From Saccopteryx bilineata (lineage: Eukaryota; Chordata; Mammalia; Chiroptera; Emballonuridae), in contig NC_089501.1 in the NCBI RefSeq assembly GCF_036850765.1, positions 16,654,997-16,718,996 of the forward strand: a DNA stretch of 64,000 bases, read 5' to 3'. The notes below the pieces were generated by a model. The model had not been told where the DNA came from. It worked only from the letters and a program-made list of their open reading frames with translations, and searched no databases. This document shows, one piece after another, positions 33,296 to 44,411 of this stretch (its first letter is position 1; every line of letters begins with the position of its first letter). Position numbers and translations under genes: made by a program.

Positions 33296-33851
33296 TTCCT
33301 CTTTTTTTAGCTAGGCAAGGGTCCCCAAACTTTTTACACAGGGGGCCAGTTCATTGTCCCTCAGACCGTTGGAGGGCCGCCACATACAGTGCTCCTCTCA
33401 CTGACCACCAATGAAAGAGGTGCGCCTTCTGGAAGTGTGGTGGAGGCCAGATAAATGGCCTCAGGGGGCCACATGTGGCCCGCAGGCCATAGTTTTGGAC
33501 CGCCTGAGAGAGAAACAGACAGACAGGCAGGAAGGGAGAGAGATGAGAAGCATCAATTCTTTGTTGTGGCACCATCGTTGTTCATTGACTGCTTTCTCAT
33601 ATGTGCCTTGATGAGGGGGCTTCCACAGAGTGAGCGACCCTGTGCTCAAGCCAGCAACCTTGGGCTCAAACCAGTGACCTTGGGCTTTAAATCAGTGACC
33701 ATGGGGTCATGTCTATGGTCACACAATCAAGCCAGCGACCTGGCGCTCAAGCTGGTGAGCCTACGCTCAAGCCAGCAAACTCAGGTTTGAACATGGATCC
33801 TTCACATCCTAGTCCAATGTTCTATCCACTGCACCACCGCCCAGTCAGGCT
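33296..33851 (-). mobile_element. Type B SINE with hAT in its tail
   Basis: The body (33507-33851) is minus strand, with AGAAACAGACAGACAGGCAG, GAGATGAGAAGCATCAATTC, and a head complement ending GCCACCGCCCAGTCAGGC. The T-rich remnant of its tail lies left of the inserted hAT at 33300-33308. It carries an extra tandem set of the GGGCTCAAACCAGTGACC-type segment (33655-33780), more repeats of that unit than other copies. Confidence 0.85.
33316..33506. mobile_element. Short non-autonomous hAT derivative
   Basis: Left end CAAGGGTCCCCAAACTTTTT and right end TAGTTTTGGACCGCCTG match the two ends of the element at 37980-38455 in the opposite orientation. Only 191 bp, so it lacks the interior. The central part shared with the longer copy is CTCACTGACCACCAATGAAA. 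No TSD is visible, perhaps because it sits in simple sequence. Confidence 0.88.
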
Positions 33852-34187
33852 AATTTCTATTTCTAACCAAGGAAACTGTGGAAAGTCTCACTAATAGGTT
33901 TTTTTGTTTGTTTGTTTTAGAATTAGGAAAAATAAAGAAGTATTGGGCCAATATTCTCACATGAAAGCATCAGTATTTTTAAATTATTTCAAGTATAAAA
34001 AAGAAAGACATCATTTTCTCTGGGAAAAAAGATATTAGGAAGATTTGTATAATATTGATTTACCACATATATTTATTTATACTTTCAATACAAACATAGA
34101 GATTGATTTTTATTTTTCAATTAAGTATCAATTTTTATAAATTGTTGGTGGAAAACAGAAATACTTTTCAATTTACACTATAATATT
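33852..34187. other. Unassigned sequence
   Basis: AT-rich; nothing recognised. Confidence 0.5.
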
Positions 34188-34204
34188 GATTAGTTACTCT
34201 TTTC

Positions 34205-34526
34205 AAGCAAGAGAGACACAGAGAAAGACAGAGACAGAGGGACAGACAGGGACAGCAGACAGGAAAGGGGAGAGATGAGAGGCATCAATTCTTTGTCGCG
34301 GCACCTTAGTGTCACAATATGATTGTTTTCTCATATGTGCTTTGACGGGGGTACTCCAGTTGTGCCAGTGACCCCCTTGCTCAAGTCACTGACCCTACAC
34401 TTAAGCTGATGAATCCATGCTCAAACTGGATGAGCCGGTGCTCAAGCTGGCAACCTCGTGGGTTGGAATCTGGGTCCTCAGCATCCCAGGCTGATGCTCT
34501 ATCCACTGTGCCACTGCCTGGCCAGA
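34205..34526 (-). mobile_element. Type B SINE
   Basis: Minus-strand copy, AG-rich at the left, with head complement ATCCACTGTGCCACTGCCTG at the right. The TSD TGATTAGTTACTCTTTT / TGATTAATTACTCTTTT has one mismatch. Confidence 0.94.
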
Positions 34527-34704
34527 CTGATTAATTACTCTTTTTCCTCCCCTTCAGTTTCCCAATTCCATTCCATTCATTTTACTATTATATAATTTAA
34601 ATCGGCAAACACTGAATACATAATAATACTAACCTCAATTTAAAATCATGTATGCATGAATATATATGATTCTAAAATGTCCAGTATTCAAATTGATATT
34701 AATA

Positions 34705-34944
34705 CAGTTCACAAAAATTAGAAGATATTTCAAAATGAATATGAAGCAATTAGAAAAAGAAACATTTAAATTTTTTTTATTAAACAAGAACATCAGAAAA
34801 GTTAACAAGTCAAAAAAAAGTTGTTTGATTATGCAAATGAGATGCAAAATCAACTTTTATTTCATTGATGAAAATGCACTATATAAAATGCTAAAAGTAC
34901 TGGAATATGTGCACATTCCTCGATGCCCTAATTTTTATGAACAG
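34705..34944. mobile_element. MITE (copy 2, inverted relative to 27679-27924)
   Basis: Ends CAGTTCACAAAAATTAGAAG and CTAATTTTTATGAACAG. The interior TTATGCAAATGAGATGCAAA and CTTTTATTTCATTGATGAAA matches the complement of copy 1. About 240 bp; non-coding. Confidence 0.88.
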
Positions 34945-35899
34945 TGGATTTTCACAATGACATTGTTACCATATATCAGAATAAGAAAAGTGAGTCTAAA
35001 GGCAGTTTTAATCTATTAACATCAGACACCAGTGTTGAATTTCTTTCACAATCATATCCTTAATAGACAGGAATATAGCACTAGGTAACTAAATAAAATT
35101 TACTTTTTTCTGTGTAGCAATTTACCATTTTTCAACTTAATACTTAAAATTAGTTTTACAACTTATTCTATTCCCTTTCTCTCTTTCTCTCTCCCTTTGT
35201 TTAGGTGTTTATTTTTAATCACTAAATGTGATGGACAATAAATTTCTTCTGTATCTGCACTCCAAAGTGTTTTTCATCACTGCTCTTTTCACTTCTTTAA
35301 AATTTTTGTAAGGATATTGATACTAATACTTTTGGAAGAAAGGTTATTTTAATGATAAACAAAACACATTAAAAAATTTAGATTGTCAGTATTATAACTA
35401 GAACAGAATTTAGAGAAAATACAGTTAAAGAAACAGAGGTTACATGTGTGGTCCATGTGTAACTGCAATAATTTTGGAAATCTGCCCATAAAGCAGATAT
35501 TAATCAAAGTGTAATAATGCCATATTAGTGTATTTGAAAGGTTTGTTGAAAAGATAATTGCAGCACTATCATTGTATATTTCCAAGAGTATATATATTGG
35601 GCTTTATTTTCATGGCAAATGTTTTACATGATTTGTAATTTTTTTGTTTTGTTTTGTTCTCATGTTTAGGGAAAACTCTCAAGTTTTTCTTTCTAACGTC
35701 CCAGTTTTCATCTTTTAAAAATAATGTATGATGTTTGAAATGATTCACTTTATAGTAAATATTAATAATTATATGAATGACAAACAAAAAGTGGACAATT
35801 TTAATTTAAGATGGTAAGTTTATTGCACACAGCAGACAAAAATAATCATTAACATGATGGTAGGTTCATATAAATTATCACAAGTTAATCAAGGAGAAA
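34945..35899. other. Unassigned AT-rich sequence
   Basis: No gene or repeat is recognised. Confidence 0.5.
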
Positions 35900-37090
35900 A
35901 ATATTAAAATGGAACAGAATAACTGTGACACATAGAGGCTGTGATACTATTAGGGAAGATAAAGGAAGTGGAGCCGAAGAAGTACGTACTTGAGCAGAAA
36001 ATGACGACAAGTTCCACAAAACTGATAATAGGTACCAACCTAACAATATAGAAATATTAATGTGTTCAAGCTTAATATTAAAAAAAGAAAAGGCAAAAAC
36101 AAAAATAAAAATACACTTGAGCACATCAGATGTGAACTGCTGAAAATGAAAACTAAAGGAGCATAAAAACAGCCAGAAAATAGAAAACACATTTCATAAA
36201 GCGGGTAAAGAATATAAATGATAGTTGTCTTCCATCACAAACAATGAAGGATAGGAGATAATGGGACGCTATCTTTAAAGCTCTAGAAGAATAAAACTGT
36301 GATCCAAGAATTGAGTTTGACAGCAAAAATAACTGTCAAAAACAAAGCACTACTTTGAGGAAGATTTATAGATTTAACTGCTTCTACCATAAAAGGAAAG
36401 TGTAAAAGCTACAATTTAAACTTTCACCTTAAAATGCTAGATTATAAGAAGCAAATGAAAACTGGTTAGGTAGAAAAAAGTTACTGAATAAAAATAACAG
36501 TGGTATCAATAAAATGTAAAAATAATAGAGAACAATATAGTAATAAGTAGGTCTCTGAAAACATGAATAAAATTAATTATCTCCTAGCAAAAGTAATCAA
36601 GAATAAAAATTAAGGAAAACAAAATGACAGATATCAAGAAGAAAAGAGAAGAAATCACTACTAATAATACACTCATTAAAAAGGTAGTAAGATCGAAGGT
36701 GATGGAAGACAATTTGACTTTGGGTGAGGGGTATGCAACAAAATCAAATGTCAAAATAATCTGGAGGTGTTTTCTCTGAGCATATGTACCCAGATTTATC
36801 AATGTCACTGCATTAAACTTAAAAAAAAATAAAAAGGTAGTAAGATAGTTTGAAAATTAATGGCAATAAATTTATTTATTTTGATGAAATTTACAGATAT
36901 CTGGAGAGCCGCTATTATCAAAACTGATACAAAAGAAATAGATAATTTAAATAACCTATTAGACAGTTTAGACATTATAATTGAAGAATTATTATTATTA
37001 GAACACTTATTACTCAGAAACCATTATTTTTTTTTCCTGTCGACACCATTTTCTATGTCGGATACCTCTCCTATTTATAAAAGATTTTAA
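35900..37090 (+). mobile_element. Degraded L1M, ORF1 3' to ORF2 region
   Basis: Around 36120-36360 the text follows the L1 ORF1 C-terminal order: AAACAGCCAGAAAATAGAAA, GACGCTATCTTTAAAGCTCT, AAACTGTGATCCAAGAATTG. At 36900-36960 it resembles ORF2 (AAAACTGATACAAAAGAAAT, AGATAATTTAAATAACC). Frames are destroyed. A young L1 tail is inserted at 36694-36831. Confidence 0.55.
36694..36831 (+). mobile_element. 138-bp L1 3'-tail insertion
   Basis: Carries TTTGGGTGAGGGGTATGCAA, AGCATATGTACCCAGATTTA and a 3' A-rich end, and is the plus-strand match of the L1 tail at 22550-22680. It is flanked by the perfect TSD AAAAAGGTAGTAAGAT (near 36678-36693 and from 36831). An extremely 5'-truncated but genuine insertion. 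Confidence 0.9.
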
Positions 37091-37216
37091 TGGTACTTTA
37101 TTTTTGGTATCTTTAGTTTTTATTTTATTGGGGTCACAAAAAAAAGAAATAGAAATTAATTGAAATCTTAATAGAGTTACTATTTGTTGTTTGTATTTTT
37201 GAAACAAGAAAGGGGG

Positions 37217-37545
37217 GACCTGATCAGGTGGTGGCACAGTGAATAGAGTGTCGGACTCGGATGCGGAGGACACAGGTTTGAAACCCTGAGGTTGCCAGCT
37301 TGAATGTGGGCTCATCTAGTTTGAGTAAGGCTCACGAGCCTGAGCCCAAGGTCGCCAGCTTGAGCAAGGGGTCACTTGGTCTGCTGTAGACTCCTGGTCA
37401 AGGCACATATGAGAAAGCAGTTAATGAACAACTAAGATGCTGCAAGGAAGAATTGATGCTTCTCATCTCTCTTCCTTCCTGTCTGCCTGTCCCTATCTGT
37501 CCTTTCTGTCTCTGTCACAAAAATAAAAGAAAAGAAAAAGAAAAA
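37217..37545 (+). mobile_element. Type B SINE
   Basis: Head CCTGATCAGGTGGTGGCACA, B-box region GGTTTGAAACC, full body and a tail of AAAAG repeats. TSD AAGAAAGGGGG / AAGAAAGGGTG. Confidence 0.93.
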
Positions 37546-37971
37546 GAAAGGGTGAACATAAAGGTAAACTGTTAGATGCTACTCATGTCCTAATCATTTC
37601 ACTTGTGACTCTTGGAAATCTGTTGCTTAAAACTCAAGGGACTTAATGCTTAATGAGAAAGTTTTTCAGATTAGGAAACAAAAACCATAAAATCTACAAC
37701 TTTGGAATAGACTGTAATATACCATTAAAAGGTAATTTAGAGAAAATAGAAAAAAATTACTAACAATACTTGGAAGAGCTGTCACTAAAAATGATGTTTG
37801 TTGTTTTTATTGAATGCCATTCTTTAATGATTTATTTCAATATGTAATTATTGTAGAAAATGTTAGTGAGATATTTTACCTTTTTAAATAAGTCTTAGAA
37901 ATTTTTACTAGCAACATTTCAAGTGCTCAATAAATACATGTTGCTAGTGGATACTATGTTAGACAGTGAAC
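37546..37971. other. Unassigned sequence
   Basis: Nothing recognised. Confidence 0.5.
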
Positions 37972-37979
37972 ATCTAGAC

Positions 37980-38455
37980 CAGGAGTTCCCAAACTTCAGC
38001 CCGTGGGCTGCTTGCGGTCCCCTGAGTTCATTTATCCGGCCCCTGCTGCACTTCTGGAAGGGGCGCCTCTTTCATTGGTGGTCAGTGAGCAAAGCGCGGC
38101 ATCGCTCACGTATAGTACTACTTCCGGTGACGCGGGATGCACGTGTCACAGCTCCGGAAGCGCATCATATCACTTGTTACGGCTAGCAGTAACTAATATG
38201 GAACCAGACATTGACCATCTCATTAGCCAAAAGCAGGCCTATAGTTCCCATTGAAATACTGGTCAGTTTGTTGATTTAAATTTACTTGTTTTTTATTTTA
38301 AATATTGTATTTGTTCCTGTTTTGTTTTTTTACTTTAAAATAAGATATGTGCAGTGTGCATAGGGATTTGTTCATAGTTTTTTTTATAGTCCGGCCCTCC
38401 AATGGTTTGAGGGACAGTGAACTGGCCCCCTGTGTAAAACGTTTGGGGACCCTTG
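37980..38455. mobile_element. Non-autonomous hAT element
   Basis: 476 bp, left end CAGGAGTTCCCAAACTT, right end AACGTTTGGGGACCCTTG, perfect 8-bp TSDs ATCTAGAC at 37972-37979 and 38456-38463. The interior has a CpG-rich patch (38085-38165) unlike its surroundings. The 83-87 codon frames here are not supported as genes. Confidence 0.96.
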
Positions 38456-38463
38456 ATCTAGAC

Positions 38464-39835
38464 TCTTCATTTTAAAAGATATTTAATGAACACACCACGA
38501 GCCATACATTAAGATAGCTCTTAATTAAATATATTTCCTGCATTTTAGAATTTGGTGAGATAAAATAAATTTAGCAAATAGGTCAAATAAGACAAATACA
38601 TAGTTTTATAGAGATTAAGTGTAATATCAAGATATTAGAGAACAAAGAATATTTTCTTTATAGTGGCAAGATTAGGTAAATAGATAGGTAGATAGATGAT
38701 AGGTAGATCACTATATTTATATATATATATTTAGAAAGTGTTTTCAAATTCAAGAAGTATTAAACAGTCTGAAAAGTATTTAAAAGTTTTTTGAATTTTA
38801 AATGGCCTTAATATATAGTAAATGTAGTAACTTTAAGATTGCCTAAGAACCCTTATTAAAATGCATCTGTTTTAACTATACTTTCAAAAATTCTGATGTA
38901 GTGGATACTTTCTGGGTCTGGGAAATTGTATTCATTTTTTTAAACATACCCATAGTTTCTGATACAAGTAGCTCACTTACCACACTTTAAGAAACACTGT
39001 CCTAGGGTCTAAAATGACTGTTTTTTCTTCGATCAGTCAAATCTTAAAGATTTTGGTCTACATTAGCACTTTGAAAAACATTGAAATATTTCTGGATTAT
39101 CTATCAGTTTATTATCTATCTATCTTTATGTTTATTGGCTATTTTTACATTTCACTCATAAAGGAATTATCAACATTAGCTATTTCAACGGTTCTTTTTT
39201 CCCCTGAGTATTTCTTATTCACAACCTGCCTTCTATGTTTTATATGAATAATGTCACATTGAATTTTTTTGAGTATATTAGAGTATTTTAAGAATTATTT
39301 TATTTCCTCCAAGTTAAGCTACTAAGATTATTCATCTTTCTCTTCCATTTTGATAATTATTATGCAGATGTATGATAATATGGGTAGTCCATTTTATATA
39401 CTTTACCAAAATTATCAACATTATCTCTCTGTTGAAAACAGAAGAAAACACCGACAAGTTTTCTTTCTAGAACTACAGAATATTACCCTTTCTTTTTAGA
39501 ATTCATTTACCCCTTGATGTTTTGGCAAATGTTTTACAGTTTTGAGTTGTTGATTTTGATTAACATTCATCCTTTGTTGTAGATTCCTAAAATTGCTTAT
39601 ACTCTTTCAGTTTTCTAATTTTTACTTGGGCTAAAAGCCAATTTTTTATGACCAATTTAGGTTATTCAAGATTTAAGTGGGAAGAGGAGAATGATTTTAA
39701 ATGGAACTCAATAGGTATTTAGTTCAATAGGGCCTTCACTAAAGTTTTAGCTTTAAAGTCAACCCAAAAGTTACATAGTTTTTCTTTGTCTTCAAGATAT
39801 TTCAAAACCTTTAAAAGATAACTGTATTTGAGCTG
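38464..39835. other. Unassigned; short TAGA/TATC simple repeats
   Basis: (TAGA)n-like patch with (AT)n at 38675-38732 and a (TATC)n patch near 39105-39125. No gene or repeat family recognised. Confidence 0.5.
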
Positions 39836-39840
39836 CTGTG

Positions 39841-40247
39841 TTTTTTTGTTTGTTTGTTTTTTGTTTTTTGTATTTTTCTGAAGCTGGAAACGGGGAGAAA
39901 CAGTCAGACAGACTCCCGCATGCGCCCGACCAGGATCCACCCGGCACGCCCACCAGGGGGCGATGCTCTGCCCACCAGGGGGGATGCTCTGCCCTTCCAG
40001 GACATCTCTCTGTTGCGACCAGAGCCACTCTAGTGCCTGGGGCAGAGGCCAAGGAGCCATCCCCAGCGCCCGGGCCATCTTTGCTCCAATGGAGCCTCGC
40101 TGCGGAAGGGGAAGAGAGAGACAGAGAGGAAGGAGAGGGGGAGGGATGGAGAAGCAGATGGGCGCTTCTCCTGTGTGCCCTGGCTGTGAATCGAACCCGG
40201 GACTTCTGCACGCCAGGCCGACGCTCTACCACTGAGCCAACCGGCAG
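39841..40247 (-). mobile_element. Type A SINE
   Basis: Minus-strand copy with a TTTG-rich tail at the left, GACTCCCGCATGCGCCCGAC, and head complement GAATCGAACCCGGGAC ... GAGCCAACCGGC. TSD GCTGCTGT on both sides (left ending near 39839, right from about 40255). The 142-146 codon frames are translated SINE. Confidence 0.94.
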
Positions 40248-40257
40248 CCAGGGGTGC

Positions 40258-41430
40258 TGCTGTTGAAAAATAAATTTATGTCCCTAGAAAGTAAAATTAG
40301 TATACTTGAAAGCTTTTAGAATGATAAAAGTTGTGACTTTTATAATATCTATTTCATAAAATACTTTTTGTTGTTTTTGTTTCCACTGCTACACAGGGAA
40401 AATAGCCTACTAATATTTTTAGATAACTATATTATTAGAAGTGTAAAATAAGTAAATCATAGCCTTGAAATAATTATGTAGTTATATGCGAACTGAACAT
40501 TAACCTCTTAGAACTGACATGCCTAAGTGTAGCATGTCAGAAGTCACCCCATACAGGATACTTTCAGGAGAAAAGGGAACTGCTGCCTGAGGAAATACAC
40601 CTGCTCTCCCTAAGTGTAGCAAAGTCACCAGGGCACATTAGTGGTTAGAGACAGACTATGTTGTCTGGGAGTAAGTACATAAATGCACACCTGCTCCTCC
40701 GACAGCAGTTTTTTTTTGTTTTTGGTTTTTTGGTTGTTTTTTTGTTGTTGTTGTTGTTTTGTTACATGGATGCTCCTAGGACAATTATTTTACATCTGAA
40801 TATGCACCAACAAATTAGGGATAGAGCTTTAGAATTTGGGGAAAATCAGTAAATGGACATATCTAGGCTTCATGAAAAAGAATGATAGAGGCAAAGATAA
40901 AAGAAATTTGTAAAGGATTCATATATTTTCATTGATGAGGCAAAGATATGTGAAAATCACTATAGCTTTATTACAAAATATTATAGAATTTTTATTTTAA
41001 GGAAAAACTGAATCATGAGCAATACAGATAATCTATAAGCTAGGCCATAATTGAGGGACTTTCGAAGAGAAAGAATGTGGTTGCAGTTCACATTGAAGTA
41101 TGTGACGTGCTTAATGGAAAACCTGGGATGTAAGGAAATGGAAGCAATGCTTTGGATAATTCACATTAATGTTAATAGTTCTGTTTTCAAATACTTTTAT
41201 GCATGGTCTTAAGAAGAAAAGTAGTTATTAAAATTCTAATATCTTAGTAGCCATAAAAGCCCCTTTAATCTGCTCACCTGTGTGCTGTGCATAAGAGGAG
41301 CATCCTGGGGGTGGCAAGAAGAAAGGAATATCAAAGTAAAGACTTAGATCATGTAAACAATTAAGAGAAGACAATACTAGCTTTTTCTTTTACCTCAGAT
41401 ATCCAGAACACGGAAGAGATCAGATCAAAA
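40258..41430. other. Unassigned; TG/T-rich tract at 40708-40762
   Basis: A T/G-rich low-complexity tract is the only structure seen. Confidence 0.5.
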
Positions 41431-41441
41431 GGGGACTTGGT

Positions 41442-41834
41442 GGCCCTGGCCGGTTGGCTCAGTGGTAGATCGTCGGCTTGGCGTGCGGGGGACCCTGGTT
41501 CGATTCCAGGCCAGGGCACACAGGAGAAGCGCCCATCTGCTTCTCCACCCCTCCCCCTCTCCTTCCTCTCTGTCTCTCTCTTCCCCTCCCGCAGCTGAGG
41601 CTCCATTGGAGCAAGGATGGCCCGGGCGCTGGGGATGGCTCCTTGGCCTCTGCCCCAGGTGCTAGAATGGCTCTGGTCGCAATAGAGCGACACCCCAGAG
41701 GGGCAGAGCATCGCCCCCTGGTGGGCAGAGCGTCGCCCCTGGTGGGCGTGCCAGGTGGATCCCGGTCGGGCGCATGCGGGAGTCTGTCTGACTGTCTCTT
41801 CCCGTTTCCAGCTTCAGGAAAAAAAAAGGGGGGG
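41442..41834 (+). mobile_element. Type A SINE
   Basis: Near-consensus head (GGCCCTGGCCGGTTGGCTCA), B box GGTTCGATTCCAGG, body and A tail. TSD GGGGACTTGGT at 41431-41441 and 41835-41845, preceded on the right by an unusual G run. Young-looking copy. Confidence 0.96.
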
Positions 41835-41845
41835 GGGGACTTGGT

Positions 41846-43039
41846 AATGGATATCAAACAGAAAAGTGGCACAAAGATGCCCTGCCTTCCTCTTTATACT
41901 ACCACTTAACCTAGGAATACTTTGCCATGCTTTGGGTGCCCTGATGAGGCAAAGAGAAGACAAGGAAAATACCATGCAAACATAAGCCAGAGAGGCAATA
42001 ACTCTGAACAGAAAAGGAAGGTATCTGAAGATGAGGTATCAGTCTCTAATATTATCACTAATGTTCATATGGCTTCCTTTAATCACTACTGCCACCGAGA
42101 GAAATAATGTCCTGTAGACCAGGCAAGACCAGCTCTAAACAGTTGTATCATGCAAGAGAAGAAATAATCATAACAGAGGTAATAAACAGAAGATCAAATC
42201 CCTTTCTAGTATTTTTCTTGTCAAGTATGCTCTGAAGTGTCTGTTATAATAGAAAGGGTGAAAAGCTTCTGAAGTTAATAGTTATAAATCAGTTAACTGC
42301 AGCAAATGGTGTGTGTGTGTGTGTGTGCAATGAGAATGAATATTGAGAAATTTCTTGAAATTCATAATTTGTGGAACATTTTATATTTCTCATGAGTATT
42401 GATTTTTTCTTTCTTTTCAATGTTTAAAGCAGATTGTTGTGAAAACCAACAGAGTATAAGAAGGCTCTTTGGGAAATGAGTTAACATATTATCATCTTTG
42501 CCAATTAGCATTTATTGAGCAACTGGGTATGTGGTACTTCAAGAATCTCCACAGAGACTCCATATTGAGACAGATTTTCATATTCTGTAAATTTCAAATT
42601 TTGTTAGAGGACGATTAACCTAATAATGCATTACATTGAGTGGAATTATTCTTAGGTTTGTTTTCCAAAGAAAATTATGTTTTTAAACAAGTTAATTTGT
42701 ATGTCTCATTCAAATATTCATAATTTGAATCTTAATTGTTTTAATAAATATGACTTTACAGGGTTAGAATAAATTTACCTTATAAATTATTCTATGAGCA
42801 TTGGGGAGAGCTATGAACCAATTCTTACCCATAGATCTACAATTTGAGTTGTTTTTTTTCAGTCTGATACTGGTGACAGTAAACATCTGATTCACTCCAA
42901 AGGAAGAAAGATTTTTCATATTAAATATCATTTAACACAAAATTCAATCTGATGTTATCAGAATCTTCTCTTTTGTAGCAGCTCTAATTTGATATATATA
43001 TTTTTTAATAATTGTGGAATAAAATCAACCAATGAAAAG
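41846..43039. other. Unassigned; (GT)n at 42309-42327
   Basis: A short GT dinucleotide repeat. No gene or named repeat otherwise. Confidence 0.5.
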
Positions 43040-43365
43040 AGTATTGCCATCTGGGTTAAATCCCTCCCATCGACATATCAACAACAAGTAAGCCTCAAAT
43101 ACAAAAGGAGAGTGTGCACAGCCCACACAGAGTAGGGGACACCTGGAATGCCCAGCTTGATTGATTGAAGAGATTGTGCCCCTTGACCCTATAGAACACC
43201 TACAATATAAGGCCACTCTACTGAGCTCAGAAGATGTAGCATTTCTACTTAATACATAGAAACAAACATAAGACAGCTACCAAAATGAGGATACAAAGAA
43301 AAGAAAAGGACAAAACTTTAGAAAAAGAACTGAACAAAATGGAGACAAGCAATCTACTAGATTAG

Positions 43366-43482
43366 TGTTTTTCAACTGCCAATCTATACTCTTCATACAT
43401 CAGTGTGGTTAACTCTTTTGTATAATGGCACAAAATTTCTGGTGGACAAGCACCTTTCCACAGACGAGGGGTCGAAAAACAC
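43366..43482. mobile_element. Short hAT-type MITE
   Basis: A 117-bp insert in the HAL1 ORF1 with inverted ends GTGTTTTTCAACTGCC / GGGTCGAAAAACACCGCA. Flanks CTAGATTA and CTGGATAC resemble a decayed 8-bp TSD. Old. Confidence 0.6.
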
Positions 43483-43863
43483 CGCACTGGATACAGAGTT
43501 AAAAACACTGATTATACGGATGCTCAATTAACTCACTGCGGACCTCAGCATCATTAAAAAGGACCAGTCAGGACAGAATACACTAATTGAAATGAAGAAT
43601 AATTTACAGGGAATCAACAGAAGAGCAGATTAAGCTGAGAATCAGCAGCTAGAATATAAGGAAGCAAAAAGCACCCAATCAGAATAGCAAAAAGAAAAAA
43701 GAATCCAAAAAAATGAGAATAGTATAAAGAGCTTCTGAAACAACTTCAAGCATACAAACATTCACATCACAGTGGTACCGAAACAGGAGAGAACAAGAAA
43801 TTGAAAATTTACTTGAAAAATAATGACAGAAAGCTTCCTTAATCTGATGAAGGAAATAGACAC

Positions 43864-44411
43864 TGTTACATCCTAGGAGACAGGCCACAGCAGACACAAA
43901 GTGAATTTTATAAGTTTTATTGCAAACCTGCACAGGGACTGCAGGCAACCCACGCAAGGGGAACACTGCAGCCCCCCAAACCTGCGCAGGGACTGCAGGT
44001 AACCCACACAGGGGAATACTGCAGCCCCCCAAACCTGCGCAGGGATGCAGGTAACCCACACAGGGGAATACTGCAGCCCCCCAAACCTGCGCAGGGACTG
44101 CAGGCAACCCACGCCTCCGAAGAGACTGGAGCACTGCAGCCACGAGCTTCTAAAATGGCTCCTTTTTATAGGGTGGCTATCTAGGATGAGCAAGCATCAT
44201 ACAGAAGCTGATGTGGCTGTTAGTCATTGGCTAGGGAGGTCGTGCGCAGTTACGGGGGGGGGGTATTACTCAGTGGAGAATTTCAAACATAAACTTCTGA
44301 TAAGGGTCTCTGACTCAATGCAGGATGTTGCTGAACTCTTTGTTCTCAGCATCACAGGGACCTTGTACACTCTTGGCAGCCCCAGCATGTCAGTACTCCT
44401 TGAATCTAACA
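43864..44411 (-). mobile_element. Solo LTR, class I ERV-like, with internal minisatellite
   Basis: Minus strand: begins TGTTAGATTCAAGGAGTACT at 44411 and ends GGATGTAACA at 43864, with TGTTA/TAACA inverted ends. It holds a TATA box CCTATAAAAAGG (complement of 44161-44172), a poly(A) signal AATAAA (complement of 43916-43921) and a U5-like CTTTGTGTCTGCTGTGGCC. The 4-bp direct repeat ACAC flanks it (43860-43863, 44412-44415), as in class I elements. Between TATA box and poly(A) signal lie about 3.6 tandem 53-bp units. Inserted in the HAL1. Confidence 0.88.
43924..44115 (-). repeat. 53-bp tandem repeat within the LTR
   Basis: Units start at AAACCTGC: 43924-43977 (54 bp), 43978-44030 (53), 44031-44082 (52, one deleted base) and a partial 44083-44115. 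Units 2 and 3 are nearly identical and unit 1 differs at several sites. The LPAVPAQVWGAAVFP-type repeats of the 154-codon frame are simply this minisatellite translated. Confidence 0.97.

Noticed and set aside
34945..36190. Frames of 72-101 codons rich in F, I and K
   Set aside because: Composition is that of AT-rich non-coding DNA, with no domain, and part overlaps degraded L1.
43679..44193. 154-codon frame with repeated LPAVPAQVWGAAVFP-like peptide
   Set aside because: The peptide repeats are the 53-bp minisatellite of a solo LTR and run across the LTR border. No start context or domain supports a protein.
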